Assembly: GCF_024323335.1 (NCBI RefSeq)
Contig: NC_066581.1
Location: 35,234,699 to 35,298,698 of the forward strand
Length of the DNA: 64,000 nucleotides
Direction: 5' to 3'
Origin: Lathyrus oleraceus
Lineage: Eukaryota > Streptophyta > Magnoliopsida > Fabales > Fabaceae
Below are positions 35,036 through 46,963 of the stretch, in pieces; the stretch's first letter is position 1, and every line of letters begins with the position of its first letter. The translations under genes and the position numbers were made by a program. The notes under the pieces are model-generated. The model made no database searches. It had not been told where the DNA came from and saw nothing but the letters and a program-made list of their open reading frames with translations.

Positions 35036-35919
35036 GTATATGAGCGCTACAACAGTAGTAGTTCACTGGTTTTTATACTAGAGGCATAGTCAATTTCAAT
35101 CTTGCGTTAGTCATCATGTTTCACGCGTAACTTGAGTTTCGTAACTCCTTTTGGAGTGACGTCATATGCTTAGAAAAAGAGATCAAGGATATGTAAAACT
35201 GGAGAGTTTCAAGATTTTATCATGAGTATATAATTTTTCATGCTATTTATTTGAAGTCAGGCATTCTGCTTTAGAGTTTATGCATGAATTGTCGCGATAG
35301 GGCTGAATTGAAGCGAATAGAACTGAAGTTTTGTAACTCCACTTGAGGTGAAGTTACGAGCATTTGAAAGAAGGTTTAAAGATATTTCAAATTGGAGAGA
35401 TTCATGTTTTCCTCATAAGTCTATAATATTTGATGTTATTTTAAAGTGAGACAACTTTAGAGTTGTCTTGGAATTGTGGAAATTGTTTTAGAGTTCCCCT
35501 TGAGAACTCTGTTATTTAAAGACAAAAATTGTCACCCTTTTTGATGTGTTGTGAGTAAAATATAAATGATTATTACTCTGTTGATGTGTTTGAGAACTTT
35601 TTGACATCAATGACCTTTTGGTATCCTTAGGGTCACTTTTGAGTAATCTGGGTAAAACTGTCTGGCTTTATGCTTAGTAGAGTTATCACTGTGAACCATT
35701 CCCCTTAGAGCAATTGGATACCTTAGAGTACTTTTAGAGCAATCAAGGATTATTTTGAGAATTATGAGTTTTTATGCATTTTGAGTTCCTTGAGTATTTT
35801 GACGAGTTATGGTTTGGGGTAATAACACAGATTTACTCTTTTTAATGAAAAATAATTAAAATTGTTTTCAAAACATATTTTTTAGTATAGTAATCCAGAG
35901 GAATTAGAGTGTTGGTCTT

Positions 35920-37509
35920 TGTAGATGATTTTGATTGGCTGCATTTTGTGTTAAAACAGTTACTGTAGTTAGATGTCTTGACTGATGTCATGACATGCTT
36001 AAGTAGTATGCTGCAGGATTAGCTAATACAGGATTTACTGAATGTCAAACTGGATGTTATGACATTCATCCCTGACAGCAGATACTGAATTATAGACTAA
36101 TCAGTTTTTCTGTTATAGTTCAGTATTTAGTTCAGGCTGATTTTCTGTTTTGTTATGACAGTCACTCATAACAGCAGTCTCTGAATGTCAAACTGAATGT
36201 TATGACATTCATTCTTGAGAGGCTAGTTAGTTTTTCTGTTATTTATCATAGGCTAATTTTCAGGAAACTAACAGCAGGCTGATTTTCTGTTATGTTATGA
36301 CAGTCACTCATAACAGCAGTCTCTGAATGTCAAACTGAATGTTATGACATTCATTCTTGACAGGCCAGTTAGTTTTTTTGTTATTTATCACATGCTGATT
36401 TTCAGGAAACTAATAGCAGGCTGATTTTCTGTTATGTTATGACAGTCACTCATAACAACAGTCTCTGAATGTCAAACTGAATGTTATGGCATTCATTCCT
36501 GACAGGCCAGTTAGTTTTTCTATTATTTATCACATGCTAATTTTCAGGAAACTAACAGCAGGCTGGTTTTCTGTTCTGTTATGACAGTCATTTAATACAG
36601 GATTTACTGAATGTCAAACTGGATGTTATGACATTCATCCATGACAGGAGATACTGAACTATAAAATAGTTAGTTTTTCTGTTATAGCTCAGTATTGAGT
36701 TCAGTCTGTTTTTCAGGAGAATAACAGACCTAGCATATGGCCTATTGTCTAAATGTCAAAATGAATGTTATGACATTTATCTCTGACAGCTGATACTGAA
36801 TTATAGACTGGTTGGTCTTTCTGTTACAATCCAGCATTTAGTACAGTCTGTGTTTCAGGAGAATAACATACCTAGCATATGGCCTATGTTCTGGATGTCA
36901 AACTGAATGTTATGACATTCATTCCTGACAGCATATGTTAAAGTGTAGGCTAGTTAGTTTTTCTGTTTCAGTATTTATCTCAGGCTGTTTTTCAGGAATC
37001 TAACAACTGTGCTAAAATCCAGGAAACTAACAGAAGAGCTAAATTCAAGAGCCCTAACAAATAGCCTATTTGTTATCTCAGGCTGTTTTTCAGGAATCTA
37101 ACAACTGTGTTAAAATCCAGGAAACTAACAGAAGAGCTAAATTCAAGAGTTGTTTGAAGTGTAACTTCGCCATTAACTTTAAACTAATTAAAGGTTGTAA
37201 TCACTGTGGTGATTGATGGGGAGTGAGTAGGAACTCTGGTCTTAGTTTTAGATTGAAATTGCATTGGGTAGGTATTAAGTGATAGGATTAAACAGTTGGT
37301 TTAAGGCCTGAATTAATACTGCTAATAGTGGATTTCCTCCCTGGCTTGGTAGCCCTCAGACGTAGGTGTGTTTGTCACCGAACTGGGTAAACAATTGTCT
37401 ATGTTTTTTACTGCATTTTTTGTTTACCTTCTGCATACATTTCCTGTCTCCGCAGAATTGGATGTCATAACATCCAGTGTGACATCGATAGTCTGTTACT
37501 AGAATTTCA
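35920..37509 (-). mobile_element. Solo copia LTR with 142-bp tandem repeats
   Basis: It starts TGTAGATG and ends AGAATTTCA, flanked by the 5-bp TSD GTCTT (35915-35919 and 37510-37514). On the minus strand its end blocks (TGAAATTCTAG, then a CACCTACGTCTGAGGGC block near 37370) match the copia LTR at 4641. No internal region is present, so recombination between LTRs has removed it. It contains seven tandem units of 142 bp. Confidence 0.85.
36039..37035. repeat. 142-bp tandem repeat, about seven units
   Basis: The block CTGAATGTCAAACTG recurs at 36039, 36181, 36323, 36465, 36607, 36749 and 36891 (diverging in the last ones), a constant 142-bp spacing. Each unit carries the near-palindrome GAATGTTATGACATTC. 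A second repeat of 98 bp follows at 36981-37165. Confidence 0.9.
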
Positions 37510-38414
37510 GTCTTGATTGGCGATTTGAGTATAATAATCCAGAGGGATTACAATGATGACCTTGACTGGCGATTTAAGTATAGTAATCTAGAGGGATTAC
37601 AGTGATGACATGTGATTGGTGACTTATAGGTTCAAGAGTGGAACCTTTTTGAGGTTGTTTTGAGATTTGTGATTTTATATTGCTATAATATTGAGGATGT
37701 TACATATTTACATTGTTTATGACTATGCGGTCATTTATTTCGGAGATAGGTAGGACTTTAGTCACGTGATGGTCTGGTTCAGAAAGGAACTATGACAGTC
37801 TCACATCCAGAGAGGGACACAGTTCACAGAGGAACTAAAGACATGGGAAAATCAATAATATACCTCTGATCCCAGAGATTTCGTACCACATGCATTTTGA
37901 GAAGGAATTGGTGGCATTAGCTTTTGAATTTGCATTGTTATCTATTCGATTTTGTTTTGGGGTATGAATGATGTATGTTATAACTCGTTATTACTATCAT
38001 GATATTGTATTTCACTATTAACATTTGTTAGATGTATTCTCACCCCCTGTTTATTGTTGTGGCGTCTATTCTCCTCGGGAGTACAGACAATCAGATATAG
38101 GAGTAGCCGCTTGAGTTCGAGGATGACATTGATGCTTCTTTAGCTTTTATCATTGGGTATCAGAGGAGTCGATCTAATATGTAGCATTGAGACCGAGATA
38201 TTCATTCTTTATTTGTGTTATATTTTTCTTATGTTTGAGTTTTTGTTGTTAAAACTTATATGTCTAACTTGGTGATTTCCGTTGCTTATTTTCATATGAC
38301 TATTTTGTGTTTGATGTTTTTATGCTATGGTGAAGCATGCGTGACATTCTAATTATGAATTTTCATTTGAATCATTTTATTAAATGTCGAGTCGTAGATT
38401 AGGGTGTTACATAA

Positions 38415-38429
38415 TAGTATCAAAGCAGG
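38415..38429 (+). other. Primer-binding site of the chromovirus-like element
   Basis: TAGTATCAAAGCAGG, four bases after the LTR end, is a mutated form of the initiator tRNA-Met site TGGTATCAGAGC. Confidence 0.65.
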
Positions 38430-38632
38430 TCGGTCCGTCCGGCCAGATTTTGTGCTTTTTATTTGTTTCCTAGTAAGCGACATGTGTGTGGAACACTATC
38501 GGTACTCTTTTTTCTTACCGCTTGCCAACATGAGCGTGATTGAAATAAGTGGGGGAAAAGCTTATGCTTCTTTGATATTTTATGAAGTATAGAGTTGGTT
38601 AAGCATGCCACTGATTACAAGAGTGCGAGTTT

Positions 38633-39322
38633 TTGGATGAAGTTGTGGTTTTTACCGAGTTCGAAGAAAGTACGAATTCAAGATTCTTGTCAGCTGGTCA
38701 AGTTAAGATGTCTTTGAGGAGGGAAGATCAGATACTTATGATGTTTGCTTCTCTAAGAATGGAGAATCATGTGGCGGCTAGTGATATGCCAGTGGTCGGT
38801 GAACTTCATAATGTCTTTCCTGAAGATATTTATAATTTTCCTCTGGAGGGAGAAGTCAAGTTTGCCATAAATTTAGTACCTGATACTAGACATGTGTCGA
38901 TGACACCATATAAGATGTCTACTTTAGTGTTGGTTGGACTGAAGGGTCAGTTAGAAGATCTACTTAAGAAGAGATTTGTCAGACCAAGTGTAGTGCCTTG
39001 GGGAGCTCCAGTGTCGTTAAGTGAAAAATAAATACGATAATATAAGATCGTGTGTTGACTATCACCGACTGAACAAGGTCACTATCAAGAATACATATCC
39101 TCTTCCCAAGATCGAAGTCCTTATGGATTAGTTAATAGGTGTCTGTGTTTTCAGTAAGATCAACGTGAGGTCGCGTTATCATTAGATTAAAGTGAAGGAT
39201 AAAGATATCCCGAAGACTGCACTCAGGACACGATATGGTCCCTATGAGTACTCGGTGATGCCGTTTGATGGGTCTAATGCCCCTTGTGTACTTATGGAGT
39301 ATATGAATGGGATCTTCCATCC
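38633..39322 (+). pseudogene. Ty3 pol fragment: protease-RT linker and N-terminal RT
   Basis: The open frame 38633-39031 gives DQILMMFASLRMENHV, then MPVVGELHNVFPEDI, FAINLVPDTRHVSMTPYKMS and KRFVRPSVVPWGAPV, the start of a Ty3 reverse transcriptase. A frameshift and stops follow, with [28 protein letters not shown] and PKTALRTRYGPYEYSVMPF up to MNGIFHP, where the solo LTR interrupts it. It resumes at 41903. Gag and protease proper, expected between the primer-binding site and 38620, are deleted. Confidence 0.88.
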
Positions 39323-40055
39323 TGTAATATCCCATATTCCCTTAAATGCTCAATTAGTTGTCAGTTAAGACCAATTGAGTTCCTATGTACTTTATCTATT
39401 ATCAGTTGTAACAATTGGAGCTCCTATGTGCTCTAAATGTTGCAAGTTGGGACCAATAGAGTAACCATTGAACTCTTAAGAGATTAATTATTAATAAAAT
39501 AGACAAACCAATATTAATAAGTGCAAGAGAGGATATTTTTGATAACATTAATAATTGGTCAATTGGTACTGGAAGATAAAATATCAATTGGAAGCTTGGA
39601 AGAAAAGAAGAAAAACCATGGAGAATCATCATCTTCACCACCGTCATCATGTCATCTTCACTCTCACCTTCACCAAACTCCATCTTCTTCTTCTACAAGG
39701 TGAGTTCTTAGATAGATTTAGCATTTTGGGGAAAATAACCTATGTTTGGGGGGTTAGGATTTGTGAGAATTTGTGATGAACTTGGGGGAAAATAACCTAT
39801 GTTTGGGGGGTTAGGATTTGTGAGAATTTGTGATGAACTTGTTGTGTTTGTACTTCTCATCCATGATATGTGTTGGTGACTGAACTTTTTGTTTGTGAAG
39901 AAGTTGGAATTTTTCACAGACCAATCGATTGGCCTTGGGAATCAATCGATTGATAGTGAATTTTTTTAGAGAAATTCACATTCAATCGATTGATTCATTT
40001 GATCAATCTATTGAAATGAATTAATTATTTGATGAATTAAAATATGTCACCAATG

Positions 40056-40130
40056 GGGGGGGGGGGGGTGAACCCGAGACCTCCTTGGTATGGAACAAGC
40101 CTTACCACTAGGCTAAGCTCTTGTTGTTGA
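40056..40130 (-). repeat. tRNA-derived (SINE-like) segment
   Basis: On the minus strand TTAGCCTAGTGGTAAGG resembles a polymerase III A box, and about 40 bases later GGTCTCGGGTTCACCCC resembles a B box; a run of about 11 C residues follows. No cloverleaf could be drawn in full, so it is not called a functional tRNA. It may be a SINE head or a remnant. Confidence 0.45.
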
Positions 40131-40271
40131 ATATTGGTGCAAGGAACAAATGTTAACATATATTCTTGATTAGGTTAGGTTGTTAAATTATTTAAGAATT
40201 GTAAATCTGTTTTGGATGCAGTCAGAGGCATTGGAAAGCTCCTTCAATGCTCTATCATATAATGATGATAA

Positions 40272-40327
40272 ATATATATATATATATAATATATAATATA
40301 TATATATATATATATATAATAATATAT

Positions 40328-40395
<68 letters not shown>
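40272..40395. repeat. (TA)n microsatellite
   Basis: About 120 bases of nearly pure TA with a few TAAT interruptions. The apparent Ile/Tyr-repeat ORF over it is an artefact. Confidence 0.95.
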
Positions 40396-40398
<3 letters not shown>

Positions 40399-41164
40399 GA
40401 GTTGTTGTTTTGTTTATTGAATATATGGTTCTTGTTCTTGCCATGATTCAAGAACCGTAAATCTGATTGATATGAAATTTAAAGATTTGAAAAGCCCATA
40501 CAATGAGATATTACATGGTGATGAGAGACCATGAGCTAACCAAGAATTCTTGATAAAGGATAGTGATAATTGTATGCTTGGGTTATGTTTGACTTGTTTG
40601 TAGGTAACAACTTGAATAACCTAAGAAAATGATGAGCATGTTGTGAGTCGGATGTGCCTAGGGTTTATTGTGACATGTTATGCTACTATGTGTATGCTAT
40701 AAATTGATTGGATGTTGTTGGATGTGAAGTATTATGATTAAAAACTTTACAAAGATGAGTGAGGAAACCTAGGAGAATAACTTGATTAATAACTTAGAAA
40801 GATAATCTAGGTTATGGAACATGTGTGATATATGTATGAGAATGGACCATGTTATGATGCCATGAGAATTGATATGATATCATGAGGATTGTTTGATATT
40901 TTTGGTGAGGAACATTTGTTCCAAAAGACCTATTTTGGTGAGGAGCGTTGCTCCGAAAATCCTATTTGTTATTGAGACCTAATCACGTATTCAAAATTAG
41001 TTATGATTGTGCACATACCACTTCAAGGCCTATGTAAAGCGATAAGTGGGTATGTGGCACCAATGATTCATCCCTCAATTGGGTTTGATTCCCAAACATG
41101 ACAAACATCGGGTAAAGGTGGACACCTAAGTGGGTTAGAGTCCCATACGGTGAAAGATACTCAA

Positions 41165-41300
41165 CATGGGTCCGAGTCCCATACGAGTGATGGTTCTTAA
41201 AAGTGGGTTCGAGTCCCATATGAGTGATGGTTCTTAAAAGTGGGTTTGAGTCCCGTACGAGTGATGGTTCTTAAAAGTGGGTTCGAGTCCCATAGGGGAA
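41165..41300 (+). repeat. 37-bp tandem array with GGGTTCGAGTCCC cores
   Basis: Four units of GTGGGTTCGAGTCCCATA plus AGTGATGGTTCTTAAAA. A related GTGGGTTAGAGTCCCATACG lies just upstream. The core fits the polymerase III B box GGTTCGANTCC. Confidence 0.85.
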
Positions 41301-41902
41301 CCTGATATCCACCGTGAAAGTCGAATCATACGGGCATGCGTGAACCAAGCCTTGGCCTAGACGTAGGTACGGTTGGGGATCGATGTTGCGTGAATCTGAA
41401 TAGTGATTTGTTGAGTGGATGAACTCAAGTGACATGTTTCTATACATTGTGATTATCCAGTAGTTACTCAAGTCCTAGTTACAAGGTGCGAATGATGCAT
41501 TGGCAACGGAAGGTGAAAACTTGAGTTAGAATGAAATAGGAACCTTGTAGAGCCGAGTGGACCCATAGGATAAGAGAACTCATTGAGATTATTATCTCAT
41601 CCCATTATTGTTTTTATTTTTCAGGTAATCCTTGCAGGTTGAATCTAAGAGAAGCTGTTTATGGATGTTTCAAGGGATGCTGTTTATCATGATCTTCCGC
41701 TGTGGAGTTGTGTGCAATGAAGATATTGCACATAGTTCTTAGACTTTTATTGTTTAGGCACTATTGTATAACATGTTCCATTGATGTTTTAGTTTGGACA
41801 TGTATATATATATTGATGCCATTAGACACTTATGTTATAACAGTACCAAAGTTTAACACTTGTATGATATTATTCTAGATATATATTATACGGGTTGTTA
41901 CA

Positions 41903-42744
41903 CATCCCTATTTGGATCAGCTCATAGTTGTGTTTATTAATGATATTATAGTGTGCTCTAAATTAGATGAAGACCATGTTGGACATCTTCATATTGTACT
42001 ACAAGTTTTGAAAGAGAAGAGGTTGTATGCCAAGTTATCCAAATGTGAGTTCTGGCTGTGAGAAATGAGTTTTCTCGGTCATGTGATTTATAGTGGCGAA
42101 ATAGCGGTGAACCCTTCTAAGGTAGGTGCAATGCTACATTGGGAGGCTCCAAAATAAGTTACTAAGATCAAAAGTTTCATAGGGTTGGATGGTTACTATA
42201 TAAGATTTATCGAAGGCTTTTCTAAGTTAGCCTTACCTTTGACTCAGTTGACTTGAAAGGGTCAAGCCTTTAAGTGGAATATGTTCAGTGAGAGGAATTG
42301 CTAAGAATTAAAAAAGAAGCTGACAACGGCGCCTGTGTTGATATTACCAGATCCGAAGGAACCTTTTGTAGTATACTATGACGTGTCCAAGATGGGATTA
42401 GGCAGTGTGATTATACATAATGGGTAGGTTATAGCTTATGCTTCACGGCGAAGGACTACGAATCTGGTTTGAACTACCATCCCGTTGAAGCCAATGTGGT
42501 AGTATATGCTTTGAGTCAGAAGTCCTTACATATGATAACATTAATGGTTAGAGAATTGGACTTGATCGAACAATTCAGAGATTTGAGTTTGGTGTGTGAG
42601 GTAACTGCAGATAGTGTGAAGTTGGGCATGTTGAAGCCGACTAATGATTTTCTTGACGAAGACACCTCTATGTTGGTATGAGTCTGGCTATTATTTGAGT
42701 ATTGGCATGACACCATTCCAAGTTTTATATGGGAGGAGGTGTAT
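41903..42744 (+). pseudogene. Ty3 pol fragment: RT C-terminus and RNase H remnants
   Basis: After the solo LTR the frame reads LDQLIVVFINDIIVCSKLDE, where the catalytic FIDD box has become FIND. Then come LYAKLSKCEFWL, a stop, MSFLGHVIYSGEIAVNPSK, FIEGFSKLALPLTQLT and PVLILPDPKEPFVVYYDVSK. RNase H is then cut: VIAYASR passes into LNYHPVEANVVVYALSQKSL. After ELDLIEQFRDLSLVCE most of integrase is missing, and GMTPFQVLYGRRCMT leads up to the Ogre insertion. Confidence 0.87.
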
Positions 42745-42749
42745 GACTC

Positions 42750-44699
42750 TGTCATACCCCAAAATTTGCCCGTTAAGTTTTCAGGACATTTTTCGAGACA
42801 TTCTAATCCATTTTCAAGACATCAATGTTAAAGGAACAAGGGTCCAGCGCACAGGTTACCAAATCCAGAAGATGACCTAAACTGGCATGCTCGCTAGGTG
42901 AGCAAACCCTTCGCTAAGCGAGGCCCACGCGTCATTCCTTCGCTAGCTGCTCGCCTAGCGAATCCTTCGCTAGCTCACTCGCCTAACGAGCTCACGAAAT
43001 ACCAGAAAATTTTGGGCTTAATTCTGAGCCCACCAAGACACAATTATTATAAATATCAGAACTTCACATAGAGAAAGGGGAGAGACAGCCGGTGGACAGA
43101 GAGGGAACGGAAAAACCCTAACAGAGGCAACCAGAAAAACCCTGGAGGCTAACGAGGAGAATTCAGAGTAAATCCCGGATACCCCGAAGGAAACTCATCT
43201 GCACAAAGGTTACCTCCGCCCAACTCAATATGGTACAAACCATAAGAGTGATCTGTAAGTCCAGCGGCGAAATTGCAATTGCAAACAGGTTTGCCACACC
43301 TCCACTAATTTTATGCTCCTAATTTGACATCTGTAAATACATAAGGCATTATGATTGAATTTCTAAATGTATCATTAGGTTTTGCATATGGGTTTAAGTA
43401 TGCATGAATGTGCAACACGATATCTTGAATGTTTAACCATGTAATTTCTGTAATGGATGCCATAAGGTTTGGGGTTCCTGAAATCGCACTGTTATCAAAG
43501 AAGAACCCAGAACCTGCAGCTGTTCGCCAGCACTTCGCTGAGCGAGCATGTAGCGAGGGTTCGCCAAGCCTTCGCTAGGCGAGGCAGTAGCGAATATGAC
43601 AGTATTTGTTTTTCGTTTGCATTCTAGTCTGTTCTGTACTTGATTGACATGTTTTCTATTGCATCTATACGCTGTTTGTCAGACACTATTATTGCCGTGA
43701 TTCTTTTATTTGGTACAACTCTTGGTTGTGCCCTAGCTTGGTATTCTAACCCGTTTGTTGAATTTTTGTGAGGGTTCACATACTCCTGAAGAGACAGTTT
43801 GTTAGGTATTCCACTTTATTTGTGGGATACCCTTGTGAAGATTCATTTTAATTACTTGACTGATTACATTGCCTTCGAACATATGATTTGGGCCCTCTCT
43901 TTGTTGCCTTACAATATTATGGCCATGTCCCGCGAATGTAAGGATACCCTTAGCAAAGACCCTTCGATTAAATCATCATAGTCCCTCGAATGTTGCCTTC
44001 GAATACATGACTTTGTCCCTCGATGACCCTTCGTGGTAGCCTACGGTTAAATGATGATTGTCCCTTCGAATGCTAAGGTATCCTTACAAATGTTGCCTTC
44101 AATGACCAATCGACGACCCTACGATGTCCCTTTACCTCCAAAGGATAAGACTACTTACTTCTCAATAGTAAGGACAGTTTTACCCTCATAAGGATAGGAA
44201 ATACCCATAAAGACCTTGGTTAGGTATAACTCTTAAATGCTTGCTCGCAGCTTAAAATACTTTTCACACCTCCCACTTTTCAAAACATCTTTTAGAAAAT
44301 CACCACCTGGCATACATTCGCACCAGAATCATCGCCGAGTTATATTTTTCTAAACATCCTTCGAGATAAACACTTTGTATACATTCGTACAAGAATCATT
44401 ATAAAGTTAAACTCTCCTCTCAAAATATTTTCTAAACACACCACATTTCTCAAACACTTTCTCGAACAAAGAAAACATAAGTGAGCTAAGCAATTAAGAG
44501 CCCATGGATAACCATGGATACAAAGGGTGCTAACACCTTCCCTTTGTATAATGTACCTCCCGAACTCAAAATCTAATCAAGGTCTTTCCTGTTCTTTTCT
44601 GCCTTTCCTTATTGGATAAAAGAAAAGTCGGTGGCGACTCTTGCTATCTGCGACATTGTTTTTCAAAACAAAACACAAAAGTCAGTTCACCGTATGACA
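42750..44699 (+). repeat. Ogre 5' LTR
   Basis: TGTCATACCCC...CGTATGACA, 1950 bp, nearly identical to 56955-58857. It has one extra stretch of about 47 bp at 42895-42960 among short CGCTAGC/GCGAGC repeats. TTATAAATATCAG near 43045 is TATA-like. The 60-codon frames at 43799 and 57957 are the same LTR sequence and not genes. Confidence 0.95.
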
Positions 44700-44703
44700 G
44701 AAC

Positions 44704-44722
44704 TGGCGACTCTGCTGGGGAC
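44704..44722 (+). other. Ogre primer-binding site
   Basis: TGGCGACTCTGCTGGGGAC, four bases after the 5' LTR; this is the tRNA-Arg-type site usual in Ogre. The leader from 44723 to 45430 has no gene. Confidence 0.85.
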
Positions 44723-45430
44723 TTAAAAAGAGAGGTTACCTTTTAAAAAAAAAAAGGTCATTTATGTTTTCGAATTGTTCCTTCGTTTGATTTACTTTTA
44801 AGGGATTGTTTGGGTATTCTATGCTTGAGTGAAAGATCCTACACCCGGATCTAGTGTACCTTAGGTAAGTAGCAAGAGATCATCGCGACTGTCCGGCGTA
44901 TACTGGAATGGTTAAAATGATGGCTACGGTTAATGTGACACTTTAGATGTCCTGATGTTCCTCATGTTTACCTGAGGAAAAATTTGGCGTCTGCGTGGTG
45001 TCATCAAAGCATTAACCAGACCTTTAAAACCCTAATTGACTCATCCTAGCCATTAGAAAGTAGTGAGATAACTGACTTCGGTTCCGACTGGGGTTGGTTG
45101 ATACTCGATATTACACTCTTTGAGATTGGACTTTAGGGAAATTTTGGTCAACCGCTTGGTGTTGCACTGAAGTGGACTTAAGGAAAGGTCGATGATTTGA
45201 GATCCTTCTAGAACCCGGTTACTATTCTAGGACAGGTGGAACCAACCAAACTTCAGTGGGGAGGGTACTTACCTATGGAACTCATGCAAGCCTTAAAAAA
45301 ACCTAGGAATGATTGCGGTGTGACTTGTTTGTGTTTGTTACTTACATAACATCATAACATCATAACATCATGACATTGTACTAACCATTTCAAGGATTTA
45401 GGGGTTTAACTTTGCTCTGTTAAACAGGCT

Positions 45431-46758
45431 ATGACTTCCAGGAAGACCATCCGGATCAATCTTGTAGTGATCTCTCCTCAACTCAAGAATTTAGTGTCAG
45501 AGCTGCCCGATCATGCTCAGTTCATCAAGAAACATGGTTCTCTCCTCAATTTAGTTACCACCGGTTTCAAAGAAGATATGATGAGAGTTCTATTCCAGTT
45601 CTTCGATCCTAAACATCATTGCTTCAACTTCCCAGATTATCAGTTGGTACCCACATTAGAAGAATTCTCCAGGCTGTTTGGGATACCTATCCTTGATCAA
45701 ACACCTTTCAGTGGTTTAGAAAAGATTCCGAAGTCTGAAGAAGTTCCCGCGGCTTTACACATGACAAAGTCCGACATTGAAACTAATTGGGTAACAAGAA
45801 GTGGAGTTAAGAGTTTACTTGCCAAATTTCTAATAAATAAGGCCCGAGAATTCCTAAAAGTTATGAATGTCCATGCTTTCGAAGATGTTCTAGCCCTACT
45901 AATCTATGGTTTGGTGCTATTTCCTAACCCGGATCAATTCATAGACATAAATGCTGTTAGGATATTTCTCACTCATAACCCTGTGCCCACCTTGCTTGGA
46001 GACATCTTGCATTCCCTTCACACTCGTACTATGAAAAGGCAAGGGACTCTCATGTGCTGCGTACCTTTATTATCTAGGTGGTTTATTTCGCACCTTCCTC
46101 AAGCAGTCTTAAAGAATGAGCAAAATTTGAAATGGTCTCAAAGGATAATGTCGCTCTCCCATTCGGACATCCATTGGTGTCCCCAACCCAAAGAAAATGT
46201 TATCATCATTGACGTTGCGGAGAATTCTCTAACGTACCACTCCTGGGGATAAGAGGAGGTATTACTTATAACCCAGCTTTAGCCCTACGTCAGTTTGGTT
46301 ATGCTAGAAGAGACGGTCCACATGAAATAATTATTCAAGGCACTGTGTTTGACTATGACAACGACTCTCAAGGTCTCCGTCAAAGGTTTGTACGAGCTTG
46401 GGGCATGGTGAAAAGAAGTACTTTAGGACAGAAAAACTTTATTCCTATGGAACCTTATCTCAGATGGGTACGCGCCAGAGCTCGTGAGCTTATCATGCCA
46501 TATCTTGCAATCGGACCTCTGATTGTTGAACCAAAAGTTGAAGGAGGTACCCCTCAGATCATTCCTTATCCAGATATGCCTACCAATGTTGAAGAATTGA
46601 AGAAATCCTGGATCCAGTTGAGAGAGGAAAGGGATACTTTTGAAACTCAGTTCGGTGCAGAAAGGAAGAAAGTATTAGAGCTCACCAGCCAGCTTAATGA
46701 GGAACGGAGACTCAATGCATATCTCCGCCCAAAAAGAAACCGTCCCTGGGAGACCTGA
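45431..46758 (+). pseudogene. Ogre ORF1 protein
   Basis: The ATG at 45431 opens MTSRKTIRINLVVISPQL and a domain with VLFQFFDPKHHCFNFPDYQL, VPTLEEFSRLFGI and FLINKAREFLKV, ending LLSRWFISHLP. This is the PMD-related domain (DUF7745-like) typical of Ogre ORF1. A frameshift near 46235 separates it from the second part, IRGGITYNPALALRQFGYAR, RWVRARARELIMP and a C-terminal coiled coil (LKKSWIQLREERDTFETQFG). Total about 440 residues. ORF1 is found only in Ogre and its relatives and its function is unknown; the coiled coil suggests self-association. Confidence 0.85.
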
Positions 46759-46963
46759 TCTTTCATTGTATTTTATTATTTTTTTGTAACGAACATTGAT
46801 TAAAGAAATTATTAATAAAAGTTTCCCTCTTTTGGTGGTTTACGCAAAGTTAAATTCCGAAAGTCCTTGAAAACATTTCATACATTGCATAGCATAACGT
46901 AACATCGCATAACAGGTATTCTAAAAGATCAATGTTCTCACGGTCTTCCTTCTAAATAGAAAG

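Larger units (their letters stand above)
35045..38411 (+). repeat. 5' LTR remnant of the chromovirus-like element
   Basis: 35045-35919 aligns with 60795-61650 of the 3' LTR (shared TTTTTATAC.AGAG, AATTGTCACCC and GAGTTATCACT blocks). The first 1.3 kb of the LTR is missing and a solo LTR splits it at 35920-37509. The remainder, 37515-38411, has the CTCACCCC...GTACAGA block and ends TTAGGGTGTTACA. Confidence 0.75.
39323..41902 (+). mobile_element. Solo Ty3 LTR
   Basis: A 2580-bp segment starting TGTAATATCCC and ending GGGTTGTTACA, with the perfect 5-bp TSD CATCC (39318-39322 and 41903-41907). Removing it and one TSD restores the RT reading FHPYLDQL. No coding region is inside. It contains a 57-bp tandem pair (39731-39845), a tRNA-like segment, a long TA microsatellite and a 37-bp tandem array. 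Confidence 0.9.

Noticed and set aside
38404..38592. 62-codon ORF after the chromovirus primer-binding site
   Set aside because: It does not resemble gag, and the region is a deletion remnant between the primer-binding site and pol.
40056..40130. A tRNA gene
   Set aside because: A-box and B-box-like stretches are visible but acceptor and anticodon stems cannot be completed; called tRNA-derived only.
40244..40444. ORF of Ile/Tyr repeats on the minus strand
   Set aside because: It is the translation of a (TA)n microsatellite.
41165..41300. CRISPR-like regular repeats
   Set aside because: The 37-bp units are directly adjacent with no unique spacers, in a plant LTR.
43799..43981. A 60-codon protein repeated at 57957-58139
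   Set aside because: Both lie at the same place in the two Ogre LTRs.
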